Shown: positions 25,251 through 39,140, counted from the stretch's first letter. The stretch is DNA of 64,000 bases from Glandiceps talaboti (GCF_964340395.1 NC_135564.1:16097957-16161956); one strand, 5' to 3'. Notes: a model not told the origin generated them from the letters alone. Translations and numbers: made by a program.

Positions 25251-28200
25251 TTATGTGTGTATTCGTTCGTGCATGTGTTTCAGTTTTGTGGATTCTTGTT
25301 GTTGGTGTTGGTGTGCCAGATGAACAGTAATCTGGTATACACGTCCCATGTTTAATTTTGATGAATATATTGGTATCATAGATAGGCTGACCCAGTACGG
25401 TTTTCTATTAACATTAATAAATAAAACAATCCATAAGTAGGTAATTGTTCCACATAAATTTATTTTGAGATAATCATAGATCTGGAGGATCCCCATCCAT
25501 GATAAATGGGATAATCAAAAAGAAAGAACGTATTAAAATAAAAAAAATGTTACATTATCTGAAGTTGAGATTATTACAACAACTCTTATTTCAGCTCGAC
25601 CTTCTGCGCGAAGTTGTCATACAATTCATTTCAGTTTGCTCTAGACAATTTGTCAGTAGTCTGTAATAATTCATTTCAAATGTATTCTGATAACAAAGCA
25701 TTGAAACGTGTGTCTACATTTGGCCTTTGTAGTATGCAGTTTAGATGACAAAAAAGATATTGTATTTCCCGTCTCTCTCGTTTTTTCATTACTGGGTCTC
25801 TGTGTTTCGCATTTGAGAACTCTTGCTGCCTGGTGAATAATAAAATAGTATTGATTGCATAGGATGGGGGTAACTGATGATGTGAATTGAATACTAACCG
25901 ACATCAAATATGTCATGCTAGTCCTGAATCTGTCCTCTTCACTTTGCACGATCCGTTTCCTTGGTTACAACGAGGCGTCCAGGGCTCGTGACGTCAGGTG
26001 CAACGATGATATACGAGACACGACAGGTTGGAATTCTAGTTCAAGTAAATATGTATCAACGTTAACAGTTACATTGGAATAGTTGGCCTCTGATTGTTAT
26101 TTAGTCTGTGAGAATGCTGATGGTTGTAATAACGAACTGCCGACAAAAGAGGTATAAACGCGAAGTCAGGGCCGTGCGTGGAATTATATGCGTGATTACT
26201 TTCGTAGGATTGTGAGTTGTAACTTGTATAGTCAGACTGGCAAAGAACGAATTTCGATCTTAACACGTTTCAAGAGTCAAATTTCACAGTCAGGGATTCG
26301 ATACCCTGGCGACGAAAGATAAGACATTAGACGTTGAAATGTATTGTGCCATTTACATTATTGAGTTCCTGCTTTCTCGTTTCTTCGCGCTATCATATTT
26401 CAAACCATTGGAGGCTAACAAGACAATAATATCACTTGTTATACAGTGGAGATCATTTGATGTATGATAGTTAGATGGGCTCTAGTCCTTTGCTGGATTA
26501 TTTACCATATTCTTTAATATTGGAAGTGTTTCTTTGTCAGGAATATACGTATTTGATGATAAACTAATATAGCATATTCAGTCTAACTGTGAGTAATATG
26601 CGCACAGTGTATTCTACAAATGATTGTGCATTTTTCAGAAATTGTTAATCGTCTGCCGCAATCTTCATATCCATGGAAGTGTTTATTTGTCATAAATAAG
26701 AATGCTAAGGGTGAAATACATCCAGTGTATTTCAATCTGAGAATAACATTGTACAGTCGAAAGTGTAAGGCCCCTCAAAAAATTATTTCTGGCCAGCGCG
26801 CGCATCACTTCAATACTCGTGCGACGGTCTTTTTTTAAAAATCGTGTTTCGTGTTTGTCCAGCCCATGCTGTCTGCAGATCCGTGGAGAAGTAACCCTCC
26901 CTACTTCATCAGTGAAGACAACTGCGGAGCCAATCATGAACAAGCCAAAATGATATCTGCATCACATACACGCTTGCTGTAAAGTGTTAAATAAAAAGAA
27001 CAGTTACTACCATAAATAATAAAATGGGTGACAGGTTTGTTGAGAATAATAAAAATCGCGTCGTCGCACCATTTTAAACAAACTGTCCTGACCAGAAACA
27101 ATTCTTTTTCCCCAAACTGTCAGTTTTATATAATACGTGTACAGTGTATACTAAGTGTATTCTACGAGTGACTACAGTTTCAGGAAATTCTCAAATTTTG
27201 ACATGTATCCTTCATGGTGTAGATATTTTGACCTCTGACCTCTGAACTGAATGATGTAGATAATCTGATCTTTGACTTTCATTATGTGGCCTTTGACCTT
27301 CATTATGTAAATACTTCGAATGAAGCAAACATCGATGTTTTTCCTGTCTTTGATAGCTAAAAGAATATCTACTACGGGTGACAATTGATACTCGATGTAA
27401 TTAGCATAAATTATAATATTGAGTCAACGAGAGTCTAGAAAGTCACTATGACAACCAGAAGTATAAACAAACGCAGCACGGCTATTTAGGAGGGGACATT
27501 GCAAACAACGTCGAAACGAGATCAGCGATAATATAGCTCTATTTTGCCCATCGTGAAAACAACTGAACGACTAGTGTAACCGTTGGTGGCATCATTGTGG
27601 TTATCTCGTGAAGGAAACGTAGCAAGGCATCAAACACAATTCTTTTTATTTGTGTAATTTCAAAAATATATCCAATAAAGCCGTATATTGTACGATAATG
27701 TGAACATTTCACTAACTGTCTGATTGGTGAACCAGATACATTTTCTTGAAATATGGCCAAGAAACTCTTAGTATTTTTAACACGCGATGACTCACACTCC
27801 TCGAGAAAACTGAAATGGCAAATGTCAGTCAAATGCCAAAATCTTGTGACTGAATGTTGTTCAATGGAAATGTCTTGTAAACTTTAACGGATGAGGTCGT
27901 GACCTCACGACATTTCCTGTGATACATTTTACAGAGAGAAACAAATAACAAGACGTCCTAGTGAATTTTGATTTCACCAAGCTGCTACTAGCGATACTTT
28001 GTAAAATCAACATAGTTCACGAGCTCGCCTGCTGTCACACACCAACCACTGGTGGCGCGATACTGTGTAATTCCAGAAACGTGTAGTAAAGCGCCCCCAA
28101 CGGTTGAGTATGAGAAAGAGTGTAGGTCATCTACAATGCTCGTCAGTGTGTACGATATAACAGACTCGAGCTAAATACATCTAAATGTCGCATCGCAAAT

Positions 28201-28647
28201 TTTTTTAAATGGTTTGCCTTAATAATATATAATAATTTATGATAAGTTTTACAAAGATATGAAACAGTAACAGCTAGAATTATAATAGTTTTAGCGAGTA
28301 CGCGGGGAAGTTGTCAAGAAACTAAAGTTACCTATACATTTGTGATTAGGAATATTTACAGCCGAAAATATACATTTAATATTCTGACGATTTTACGTGT
28401 GATTTCAGCCAGCAACTTGCTTTGCATCGCCCTTATTTTAATTTTTTTGTCGAACCTCAACGTAGACTGTGAGATAAGTCGTGTCATTCGGCCTTCACTT
28501 AAAAGACAAAGGGTGAGGGGTGTTAGGCCAGTGAGGGCGCCCTGACACACTTATCTTACAAACTCGCGGATCGCCTCAATCTATAACACTATGTATATAT
28601 GTGCATCATGAAAACAGTAAGATTCATACACAAGTTCTCTTCTTCCT
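25251..28647. other. Non-coding; nuclear-receptor-like sites only
   Basis: No convincing exon. The longest frame, 97 codons at 27539-27832 (-), has no recognised domain. Candidate DR1 sites at 27229-27299 are listed separately. Confidence 0.4.
27229..27299 (-). promoter_or_regulatory. Two candidate DR1 nuclear-receptor sites
   Basis: TGACCT-C-TGACCT at 27229-27241 is a perfect direct repeat of the AGGTCA half-site with one-base spacing. TGGCCT-T-TGACCT at 27287-27299 is a one-mismatch version. A local duplication (CTTTGAC, TTCATTATGT) generates part of the pattern. RXR, HNF4 and COUP-TF-type receptors bind DR1. Function is unproven and no gene is seen nearby. Confidence 0.3.
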
Positions 28648-28863
28648 CTTTTGATTGCGTTATAGCCATGTGGTTTTTTTTTAAAAATCATTGTATCTTC
28701 TTCTGTGTCTAACTTAACTGGATCTAACAGAAAGATCCAACAGAAAGATCCAAATTTGCTTACTCAACACATCCAGCAAATTTGGATCATTCTGTCAAAT
28801 CCAGTTAGACACTGAAGAAGGACAAGGTATTTGTTTGAAATATGCCTGTATCGCAATCAAAAA
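28648..28863. mobile_element. Foldback element with long inverted arms
   Basis: The outer arms TTTTGATTGCG and CGCAATCAAAA continue inward through CTTCTTCTGTGTCTAAC versus GTTAGACACTGAAGAAG to the inner arms GATCCAAATTTGCT and AGCAAATTTGGATC. The loop is about 14 bases. The left arm carries an extra duplication of AACAGAAAGATCC. A transcript would form a long imperfect hairpin. It is non-coding. Confidence 0.75.
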
Positions 28864-29717
28864 TGAATGTAGCCTCAACCTAGTCAGGATAAAAAATCAA
28901 GAAACACAAGATGAAAAAAAATCATTACACACTAAAGTTAGATCACAAGACTGAAATATGTATGCCCGTGTATTAGGTTTGATACGTAACTATGTTGATA
29001 TACTCACCTTTTGATGCATGTTATTTAATGGGGGAGATGCACAAAGGTCAATGTCAAGTTCAAGGTCAACATATGTTCATACTGTTGTTTCTCAACTGCG
29101 ACTGGGGTTAACACAACTAACAAATATGTCGTCTTGTTCTCTTCTTTGCGGTCATTGTGTTTGGTTTTGTCAATGCCTAAAAGTGAAAGTGAGAATGGGA
29201 CTTTGGTGTGACAAAACGTTTTGCTCCTGAAGTCAATTCAAATAACTGTATCAGAGTCTAGATTGCTTGTCATTCGATTGTCATGTTCTATAGTAAATTT
29301 AGGAAGACCATTTCACACATTATTGAAGTGTGTGAAGCAAATATTCTGTCACGATCTTTTACAAAACTAAGAGAAAGTTGACACGTTGTAATGGGATGTT
29401 ATTGGGCATTTAATGATAATGTGTCAACTTTCTTATACTTCTCACTAAGCATCATGGGTCATAGCGCCATCATCGTTGACGTTACACACGGTTCTCCCTT
29501 TTGTTTATATTTAGTCATTTACTTATTATATTGTGTATGCACATAGACCACCCACCAACTGTCTATGGTCTGCATTCTAATGACGAACGTTTTCTAGTAT
29601 TTAATTTATTTATCATTATCTCTAATGTTTTGTCATTCATTTGTATTATGCAAGTACTGATCACAATGCATGATTGTCCTTCGTCACATGTTGTAATAAC
29701 ATGCACTAAGATAGATG

Positions 29718-29720
<3 letters not shown>
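28864..29720. other. Non-coding; one ERR/SF-1-like half-site
   Basis: No exon is recognised. TCAAGGTCA at 29060-29068, with AAAGGTCA 10 bp before it, matches an extended nuclear-receptor half-site; this may be chance. Confidence 0.35.
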
Positions 29721-29900
<180 letters not shown>

Positions 29901-31019
29901 GAGACTCAGACTTGTAATATTCCGACAAATAGTACAGCGCTATCATTACAGCATAACATTTTTTCGCTTCGTTTCTTGTCTCAGGAATGTTAAAACCGTA
30001 GTATTATCCCAATACCATTATTAGATTATTTGTATGGGCTGATAGCAGAAATTTGAATTACACTGACTAGCGATACGATAGGGTATTATATAAAACACTA
30101 TTTACGTGCAAACTTAACAACCGTGTAGGTGGTATAATATTTAAACAGGCTGTAAATACTATCACAAATAGAAATCATTTAACGTATAGGAAACATGTAG
30201 AGATAAGTGAATGTCATTTCTTTTATTACTATCACAAATTTCAATCATATTATAGGATATATATATACGTGAAACTAGCACTCATAATTGGCAGTGACTA
30301 GTTCATCACAGAAACCGCAAAGATACCCTTTCTCATAATATATATTGACTTATTAACCGTGCCTATATTTAACAGCGATACCGAAAGCAATTACGGCTGC
30401 ATTAGCGTGCCAAAGATAGCGAAGCTCCATTTTGTAATTATTAAAGAATTCCTCTTCATAAAGGTCAGGTGATCTATCAGTTTAATTACCTTTATTTTGA
30501 TAAAATAATGTCATAGGTTAAATGACACTCATAGTGCCACTTTCGATTAGTTCTAAAACACCTTATATGTAAATCAAATTGCGTTTCGGAAGACATCTAA
30601 TGCAGAATTTAACTGATGGGTATTTTATCGGTGGCATTATATCTCCCCCTATGCGTACGAATTTCATTAGTGCAGCCAATTATATATAAACTCTGAACTC
30701 ACAGTACAAGTGAAAGGCGACGGTGATGGTGAGAATCTCGAAGGATTTCAACGCACAATACAACAAGATTGGTAATCTTGTACGATAAATGTACACTAGA
30801 GGGTTATTTTTTTTCTAAATGTGTTATATTTGTCTCTCACACCAACTGCAGTAAAGATGTTTCCACCTCCGAAATAAAAACAGTGAATTCTTGCTGCTAC
30901 TTTGTTCAGGAAAACTAAAATGTATCCTCACTTAATTAAAATTAAGAATATTTAATGAAGAATACAATCACGAGTCACCGTACACATTTTAGATACAGGT
31001 CAAAAGGATGTCAAAAGTA
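29901..31019. other. Non-coding, nothing recognised
   Basis: AT-rich sequence with no usable open frame. Confidence 0.45.
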
Positions 31020-31260
31020 ACGATTTAAAATGATCCAATATGGCCGCCGAATACAGTGGTAAACGCCATGGGAAAATAAACGAGTCGTTTTCTTTGACAA
31101 GAAGATGGCAAACCCCAATTTTCAAATTGTTTTACATACATTAGGATTAGAACAAACTTTCATATTGCAAATTTTGAGATATTTTAAGAACACGATCTTC
31201 AGGGAGATTTGTCCCCAGGGAAGTTGTACCTTAACAGTTTGGTCGAATCTTGCCTGATGG
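31020..31260 (+). repeat. Dispersed repeat of the CCAATATGGCCGCC family
   Basis: It contains CCAATATGGCCGCCGAATA at about 31034, followed by a GGGAARATAAA box and a diverged AACAAACTTTCATAT...GGGA stretch, as in block 2 (11557-11750). Related copies lie at 38830-39140 (-) and 43860-44100 (-), with a partial one at 40370-40640. Confidence 0.65.
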
Positions 31261-32617
31261 GCATGCGAATAGATTTAAAAAAATTAACTTGCCATAGCTC
31301 ATGAAAATTGGAATACAGACAATATAATTTGATATTGAAGCTGAGAGCTTTCGACTGCAAACTGTATTATTTCCGGATTTCATTTTCTGAACTCAAATAT
31401 CATTTAGCAATGTTGACGTTTGCCAAGAATTTGCAGGAGTAAAGGTACTATTTCTTGTGTGTGAACACACACAATATAGATTGAATTCATGACATGTGGA
31501 CAGTACCCTAGATTGAACAGACAATAACCAGTGGTAATTTTCTGCAAATCTAACAAACTCGTGGTTTTTAATATACTTGCAAAAGAAGCGGCACAAGGTT
31601 TGAAGGTTGAGCTAACAAGTTAATAGTAAAAAGCTAATAACCCTTTTTCCAATTTTGTGACCAAACTTTCCGTGCATATTTGCAATCGTCCACGAAAATG
31701 TTTGTATATTAGGGTTGACGTGAACCGAACATATTCTCAATCTAAGTGGCAGGTAACAATGATATGACACGACGGCTGCTGACGATCGAGAGTGACTTTG
31801 TGTAACCACATTTTACTTGAAAAGATCCAAGCGTCGTGAAGCGTTTTTGGGATGGATTCGAATCTTTCACATATTGTCGTATTCCACTCAAATGGGATAA
31901 TCAAATTACCACTTCAGTATGGCTATATCCGGGGATGTATGCCAGGGGCGTGTTACGTTTGATATTTTTTTATGACGGACAAGTAAGAAGGCGAAGGGAC
32001 CCTTACTACAGTTACACATGATTACCCCAAGCCTTCACTTCTTTTATTGCAAGTACTTCCCTGAAGAACGCAACCCTGGCGAGATCAGTAACGACAAGTT
32101 AAGCCAAAAATAAACTAAGACAGTATTGTAACATGTTGACATTAATCTATCAACGGATATTTTAATGTGATTACACCAAAGACAGTGGAGAGGAAATTCT
32201 TCTCTACCGTCTATGATTACACTCATAGCAGGACAGCACAGACTTTGGGACGACCATGTATTAGGGGAGACCGAGGTATTTATTTGCGCACATTTCAATT
32301 GCATATTTTCGGGGACTCCCAGTGGTTACACTATCTCTATTACATAGTGACTAAATCGACATCACCAATGTACCAATATAATATCACCATTTATGTAACC
32401 TACTCAATACCACAATAATAGTTTTAGTTTCTATCTTTCTTAACTTGTGGAAACTAAAAGGGACCGAGTCATTTCATCATGTATATCGTAACTTTGATAT
32501 TTCCTTGCTACCCATCCTATCCCATTAAACCACAACCGTATTACCTTTAAAAAGTCGCACACTGATTAGTTCCCAAGATTGTCGTTATACGGTTAATTGA
32601 AGTGGTGACAATGCATT
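31261..32617. other. Non-coding, nothing recognised
   Basis: Frames at 31393-31596 (-), 31612-31809 (-), 31836-32021 (+) and 32044-32418 (both strands) lack recognisable domains. Confidence 0.4.
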
Positions 32618-32950
32618 TACAGCTCGTTTCAATTTACCATTCAGCGGCTCTGTTTTATATAACCACACAGAAAACAATAAAAAAATTGCATGCTCTACAC
32701 TAATATAGCAAGATTACATTTTCTTGCTACAAATAATATAAACTGTTTAACCACGTGCACACTACTAGACGCAGACACTCGGGCGCCAATGTTTTGACGA
32801 CTGCATTGTATTTAAACAAAATGTTGCAAGAAACTACCCGTATATTCATTCGATATTGTTATCTGAAAGCCTAGTATGTGTAGTTTCTTATTGGTTTCTG
32901 CGTGGTTGTATCAAACAGAGTCGCTGAACTGTAACTTGAAACGGGCTGTA
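32618..32950. mobile_element. TIR element, family 2 (MITE-like), copy 1
   Basis: The ends TACAGC and GCTGTA begin an imperfect inverted repeat of about 75 bp. It includes TTCAGCGGCTCTG on the left and CAGAGTCGCTGAA on the right, then AACCACACAGAAAACAATAA and its diverged complement. TA at both ends fits a TA target. Copy 2 is 36819-37105 and a right-truncated copy starts at 57247. No open frame: non-autonomous. Confidence 0.8.
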
Positions 32951-34029
32951 TTGTTAGTTGACTTAAAGGAAAGAAAAGTTTCATTTAAGATTTGCTGATA
33001 TACGCCGTTCATGTTTTGCGATAGAACTTCACTCTCGAAGGATAAATCTGTATATTTTTTTCTTGGATGACCAGATTACTACAAGTTTGTAAACACTGTC
33101 AGGCATAAACCCTTCTCAGTGAACAAATAAAAATGACTTCGCAGAGTAGAGATGATAGGCTAAAATACAAACGACGGATTCCCTATACACAGGTTTACCC
33201 TTTGGTACAGAAAACTTTAGAAAATCTGACGTAGATTACATGCATTACATGATATAGAAGTTATTTAGGGTCAAACAGTGTCTCAGTGTAATTTTGAACA
33301 TCAAAGTTTAGAGAATTATGGTTGTACTTTAGAAAATACGGATGAAAAAGCCTTGTCAAATGTTTTATTTCAGCAGTTTCCATTTTGTCAGACTTACGGT
33401 ATAAGCCAATTCAATTCAAAAGTGCACCAGTCTCAGCTTTGAACAAGTATACATAAGCTGTGTCTGTCTGTGTAAATGCCAACTGAATATTGACTGCCTT
33501 GTATCAGAATGGTGTTAAGAAGACTGCAAATATGAAAACCTTCGAATCGTTTCACGGAATACTCGATACTGCTTATCATCAGTACACGGCAAACAGAGAT
33601 ATAAGCCTTCTTAGGTTCGTGTATTAATATTCATTAACTCCAGCATACATCTACAGTACGTACATTGCGATCCGAAGTAAAATTTGACGTGAACGCCTTC
33701 ACATTTTGGTTTGTAAAAAGGCTGGGATTACATTGGTTTAGGGGATCCTTTTTAATTTGTTTCCATAGTAACTGTCATGTTATTAACCTAAATACCCTAT
33801 ATGTAGGAGATACGGAATATAAACTACGTGTATTATATTCTGGTAGTTGATTGGTGCGCCATTGCAATTACTTTGTTCTATTATAAAAGGAGTCAAATTT
33901 CTCACTTTTATTTTTCTAAAATAAGGTTTCGTGAAAGTTGTTACAATGGGTTTTCGGAGATCAGTGAGATTCTTTTATATATAATTGTCCATATGATAGC
34001 CAAAAGCAATAGAGGGTGTATTCTAATGA
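32951..34029. other. Non-coding, nothing recognised
   Basis: The frame at 33828-34208 (+, 126 codons) begins hydrophobic but has no domain I recognise and runs into the repeat-like stretch at 34030. Confidence 0.35.
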
Positions 34030-34460
34030 ATGATGCGATGACGCCCCGGTGGTGGCAGTCCCAGACGAAGCGGGTACGCATGCTTGTTAGTAATTCCACG
34101 GAAAAGGGGTGTTTTTCGTCGACCATCTACGTCCGTGGAATCGTGAAAAGGGGATACTTTTTCAGATCACCCTCCGAGAATATGGGTAGAATGGCAAACA
34201 GTAAATGAGCAATAATAGTCAAACAATAGTATTCAAACACTAGGGCAAACAGTGTACGTGTAGTGTATGGATTAGGTGTCCTTGAAGATAAAACCTCCCG
34301 GATTTCGGAAATAACGAGGTGGTTTTTTTTTCTCCCAGATTCACTAAAAAGGGGTGTTTTTCATTGAAATATTCCGGGAAAAGGGGTACATATGCATTTT
34401 CGGTAACAAGCATGGGTACCCACCAATCCTGTCACTGCGCATGCCACCGCCGGGGATGAC
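34030..34460 (+). repeat. Repeat-like stretch with AAAAGGGGTGTTTTTC boxes
   Basis: The box AAAAGGGGTGTTTTTC occurs near 34103 and 34347, with shorter AAAAGGGGA/TAC relatives near 34146 and 34379. Base composition is more GC-rich than the surroundings. It looks like a dispersed repeat with internal duplication; no second copy is in the window. Confidence 0.4.
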
Positions 34461-35744
34461 ATATGGTAAAAAAACATGGCTAGAATATAACTGTATAGAT
34501 TGTATTACAATTATAATTTACCCCCACCCGTACACTCACTCTACCGTACTTCTCTAAATTTAATATCCACAAGGGTGTTGATCAGTAAACGTTGGCTGTG
34601 AGACAACGAATCTACACATGCGAATGTTTATGCTATATACAGTCCATGCTTACTGTAACATAGTCACAAACGAATTGTTCGTTGGTAGCTAATGTGTTTT
34701 TGGGCCGATGCACATGTCCATCATAAGTATGTTCACGTCATGGTTCACACTTACACAGATTTGTAACAGGGTGCTAGGAAAGGAGTGTAAATGTCCATAT
34801 TACATGTCCATAGTTTATTCGTAGAAACATTGTTTTATAAAATTTAAGTGAAAAGTAAGTACAGCCTTTGGCATTTAAACATATTTGTGTGTAGCATCTA
34901 TTATTAAAATCAATTTCATCATCTTATATGAATATTTGGTTTATCAATTTTCCTGTCTAAGTACTCTATGCAAAGTTTTCACTTATCGACGCATGTCATC
35001 ATTTTCTATTACATTTTCTAGTTATACGTACGGGCAGATATGGTTTAATGTGTTTAGATGATACGATCACCTTCTTTGTACCCTTAATTCAATCAATAAA
35101 ATATTGAAGGTCATGTCTACTAGTGATATCATGTCCATTATGCAGCTGTCCATTCTGGTTTTGTGCGATAGAAAACCAAATCTCTCCCCATCCCCATTAA
35201 CAATCGTTGTTGCACACGTGCATGCAATTATCAAATCGATGATAAGCTATTTAAAATGAAAACTTATACCCTAATGTTTGTAAACTAACTTTAGGTATAA
35301 CGTATCGTATCACTGGGAGTTGATCACTGGTTTTCTAATCTTAAGGCACTATCTCATTCAGCGAACTGTAGCCTAATTGCATCATGGCATTTAATTTCAT
35401 CTGCATTTTCGACGGGAGCCGCTAAAGAGGCAATTTTCCGTATAAATTGCGTTCATAGCGATAGTAATATATCTCGAACAGATTTTTAGATTCAAGAGGA
35501 GACAACAAATTCCATGCTAACCTGTCTGCTAGTCTGCTAAGTGGCCCTGAAACGTGGTTCAATCATCATGCCCAGTAGACAGGGTGTGTAGATGGAGCGT
35601 AGACACAGAAGCGTATGTGTTTTCTGGTTGGTATCGCTACTGTGTTAATCCATAAGATGCAAGTAGTGTAATGCACAATACATGTACTAGTATATTGACA
35701 CAATGGGAACTAGTTAACGTGAAACAGAACAGTCGTCTGATTCC
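34461..35744. other. Non-coding, nothing recognised
   Basis: No usable open frame or repeat. Confidence 0.45.
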
Positions 35745-35935
35745 AATCGACAAAAATCTAATACTAGAACTGCTACATTTCTTCGTCTGACGGGAAAATA
35801 GTTATCAACACAGCTACATTTTGCGTGACCTATCTGCAGGTGATGCTCGAAAGGATTACAATGTAGCAAGTGTACTTATATTTTGTCCAACCAGTCGATA
35901 AAATGTAACAATGTTAGTAAGACCAGACGACGTAC
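35745..35935. mobile_element. Member of TIR family 1
   Basis: The left part, CGACAAAAATCTAATACTAG...GCTACATTT, is inverted relative to the right part, AAATGTAACAATGTTAGTAAG. The subrepeats are those of 4505-4930 and 13034-13464. Confidence 0.5.
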
Positions 35936-36156
35936 TGCCATGTTCTCGGTATTCGTTTACGTTTAATTTAGATTAGTTTCTGAGAAACGAGGATACATTC
36001 CAAACATTATGAAGAGAAAATATTACATAACGCACAATTTATTCCGTGACAAATTGTGTCCATCCTTTGCAATAAATTATAATGCTGCTAGTTTCTACAT
36101 ATCGACAACGAGAACACTACTCGAAATATTTGTTTTTATCATTGGGAATGTTTGTT

Positions 36157-36187
36157 TGCTTGGTTGGTTGGTTGGTTGGTTGGTTGG
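36157..36187. repeat. (GGTT)n microsatellite
   Basis: Seven GGTT units. Confidence 0.9.
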
Positions 36188-36818
36188 TTTTAGAAATCAC
36201 CACTTCCAATTACTTCGGAATAGAAAGTTCTTTCGCGTTTATGTTATATGACAACAAAAGTTTCAAGTACGAAGGGGTTGGGCGCAGTCTGACAGTCATC
36301 GATTGTTCCGTCAATATACATATAAACTACCGACCCGACAGAATGCTTGGTACCTATGATAACAGTTTTATCTCTCATATTCGAGGGGCAAATTATAAGG
36401 TCGACTTTTCCTCACTTACGTCTATAGTAATGAATACGTAACGCACGCAGCAGAAGTGATAGTGTCTACCAGTATCCCGAGTGGTTGTTATTTTGATAAC
36501 GTGCACAGGTGGTAAGATTCTATTTCAGGTAAACGAGTACATATACTGTCATGATTTTGAAAGATTGAAGATCAGCACTGTCGTCATAGATAACAGATCA
36601 GTGACACACAGTCCAAAGATTGTTCTGTCTATCTGGCTGTAATCTTACGAATTTAGAAAGGCTTATCACAGTATGGTGTCATGGTGATGCCAGAATGTAA
36701 CCGAGGTGAAATTATTGCACGTCTTTGTATCAGTTAGTGTATAGAACTTATCACCTAAAGTGTGGGAAGAACTAAACCTAGTACAAAAATTTATTATAAA
36801 AAACAAAACATAGACACT

Positions 36819-37105
36819 TACAGCACGTTGCATGTTACTGTTCTCTGTCTCTGTTTGATACAACCATGCAGAAAGAAAATAAGAAACTGCACATTGTACA
36901 TTTTGTCTATAAAATGAAATAAACCATTCAAACACACTGCTACTAGACATAGACACATGAGCGTCAATGTTTTGAAGTCTGTCTTTTGTATATGCCTTTT
37001 ATATCTTCATTCAATCTTGCTATCTTAAAGTGTAGCATGTTAATTTTCTTGTTGGTTTCTGCGCAGTTGTATCTAACAACGAAGACTAACATGAAACGGG
37101 CTGTA
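36819..37105. mobile_element. TIR element, family 2, copy 2
   Basis: TACAGC on the left and GCTGTA on the right bound diverged arms. CTCTGTTTGATACAACC on the left faces GGTTTCTGCGCAGTTGTATC on the right. The interior matches copy 1 (GCGTCAATGTTTTGAAG versus GCGCCAATGTTTTGACG). Confidence 0.7.
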
Positions 37106-38829
37106 ACTGTGTGGAGACTGTAGTGCACAGGAACCTAATGCCTCAGCACAGAGCTGATAGCAGAGGCCAGAGATGCATAAAGGCAGAATAAATCTATATC
37201 AATTATCCTCGCCTGCATAAATAATATTCATTAATGTGAGGCGCAAATCCTTTTTCAAATAAGAGATTAACAGTTGTTTATCGGTGACCTATGACCTACG
37301 AATGCGAGTATGCGTCATTTGGTGGAATACGACTAAAATGTTATATTAAGGAAACGAGTTTATAATTTTGTGTCTGCACGAATTGCAAACTTTCAATTTT
37401 CTTACAACATTTCACACCTGATGCTGATTCAATAGAATGTTATTGTCTGTTACATTTACTTGCTGCTAAGAGCAACATCGAAGTATCCGTTCTTAAAACC
37501 ACTGGAATATCTGGCTACTAACTTAGCCAAAAACAGAATACTGACAGTTCATTAGTGATAATCGGTTTGAATTTGCCAGATACCTTAAAGCTAAATTAAT
37601 GTGTCTACTCCACAAGTGATAGAGTGAAATACATTTTGTAGACGAGAATGTAACACCATTAATACTCAGTTCTCGGATTGCTCATTGACCTTTCCTTTAC
37701 CGGTTGTAAGTGAGGAGAAGTGTACTTCATATCATCCCTGAAAAGCGTAGGCCACTCAGTATATCTAACAAAGACTGATGGATTCGACATAAAACAGAGT
37801 TACATGATGACTGAAGCGTAAGTTCTATTTCTAGAGAATATGCCCATGATAGTCCTGCAAAATTGCAATGTACAACCACACTGGTACATCTACTTGAGAT
37901 GTTATTGCCGCTATATACTTGAAGTGTTATTGCCGCTAAATTACGGTTCACCTTTCTACTATCTATAACCCATCTTTTTTCGCTGAGGTTTTATTGTATA
38001 CGTGGCGGATAAACACAATACGACTATAGTGAAAGAAATTGAATTTTGAATGTAACATTGAGTATCGCCCCTTGTGTATCGTTGAATAAATTTGTTGCTG
38101 GAAATGGCGATGCAATCATGTTGGTAAGTATGTGTAGCCGCTCTCGGTGGTTTTTTTCAAAATACGGAGATGGCGCCAAGTACTGCTTTATTATAACCTC
38201 TGGTGACCTTAATAATTGCGACTAGGGTGACTGATCGAACCTTCGCTATATTATAGTGTTCTTGCAACTTTTGTGCAGAAAGCAAAGCACTGATATATTG
38301 ATGTCTTGAAAATACAAAATGCTTTAGAGTAAGTAATATACTGCATGCAATCAAAATAATAACATATGGCTGCAAACTGTAAAATGATCAAATACAATTA
38401 GTAAACACGATATTTTAAAGAAAAATGTGCTAACAGTAGTATTAATGAATGACTAAATTATAACAAGTTTAATAAAATAACGATAACGCAATTTCAACTG
38501 AGGCAACGATAAACATCAAGTGATTATTAAATGATGTAAGAATATTGATAGTATAATCAAATTAATCTCGAAATAATCAACAAATGATACAATAAAAATA
38601 CTGAAATAAAATTATCATTTTCGAATTGATGTCACACAACAACTTGTAGTTTATTCATACGTGTATGTTTTCTGTATTTCTCAATTACTACTAAATTCTA
38701 TTACATTTTCTGAGTTTGACATCACAGACTTATGATCTAATTGATGTAAGGGATATATGGTATGTGTTTGCTTTCGATTATATACGCTAATGACTTATAA
38801 AGTTAGATTGCACCTGGGGACCAATTCCC
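37106..38829. other. Non-coding, nothing recognised
   Basis: The frames at 37727-37951 and 38157-38375 (-) have no recognised domain. Confidence 0.4.
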
Positions 38830-39140
38830 TCGAAAAGTAAAGTAATTAAAAGTTCTTCAAAATCCTCATAACTTTGCCATATGAAATTTTATTCCTGGCC
38901 ATTTTGAAAAATGCGAGAAAGTTGGAGGTTAACGGTACTATTTCAAGGAAGGAAATCAACATTATTTATTTTATAAATCGTATTTGTGGCTTAAAACACA
39001 GTAAGCTTATTCGGCGGCCATATTAGATTTTATAGTGTAGGCTTATTTTTGACCCATACTTAAATTATTTGCATTATGACCTGCGATTTTATTTCTTGAT
39101 TCCAACCGAAAATTTGTAGGACCTTACTTAAATAAAGTTA
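38830..39140 (-). repeat. Dispersed repeat of the CCAATATGGCCGCC family
   Basis: TTATTCGGCGGCCATATTAG near 39009 is the complement of the family core with small changes. Flanking text resembles 43860-44150 (TCCTGGNNATTTTGAAA, AGTTCTTCAA). Confidence 0.6.

Noticed and set aside
33541-33600. Possible third hammerhead (minus strand CTGATGA followed by GAAAC)
   Set aside because: The two core boxes are present but stems I and III do not pair and no UH cleavage position fits.
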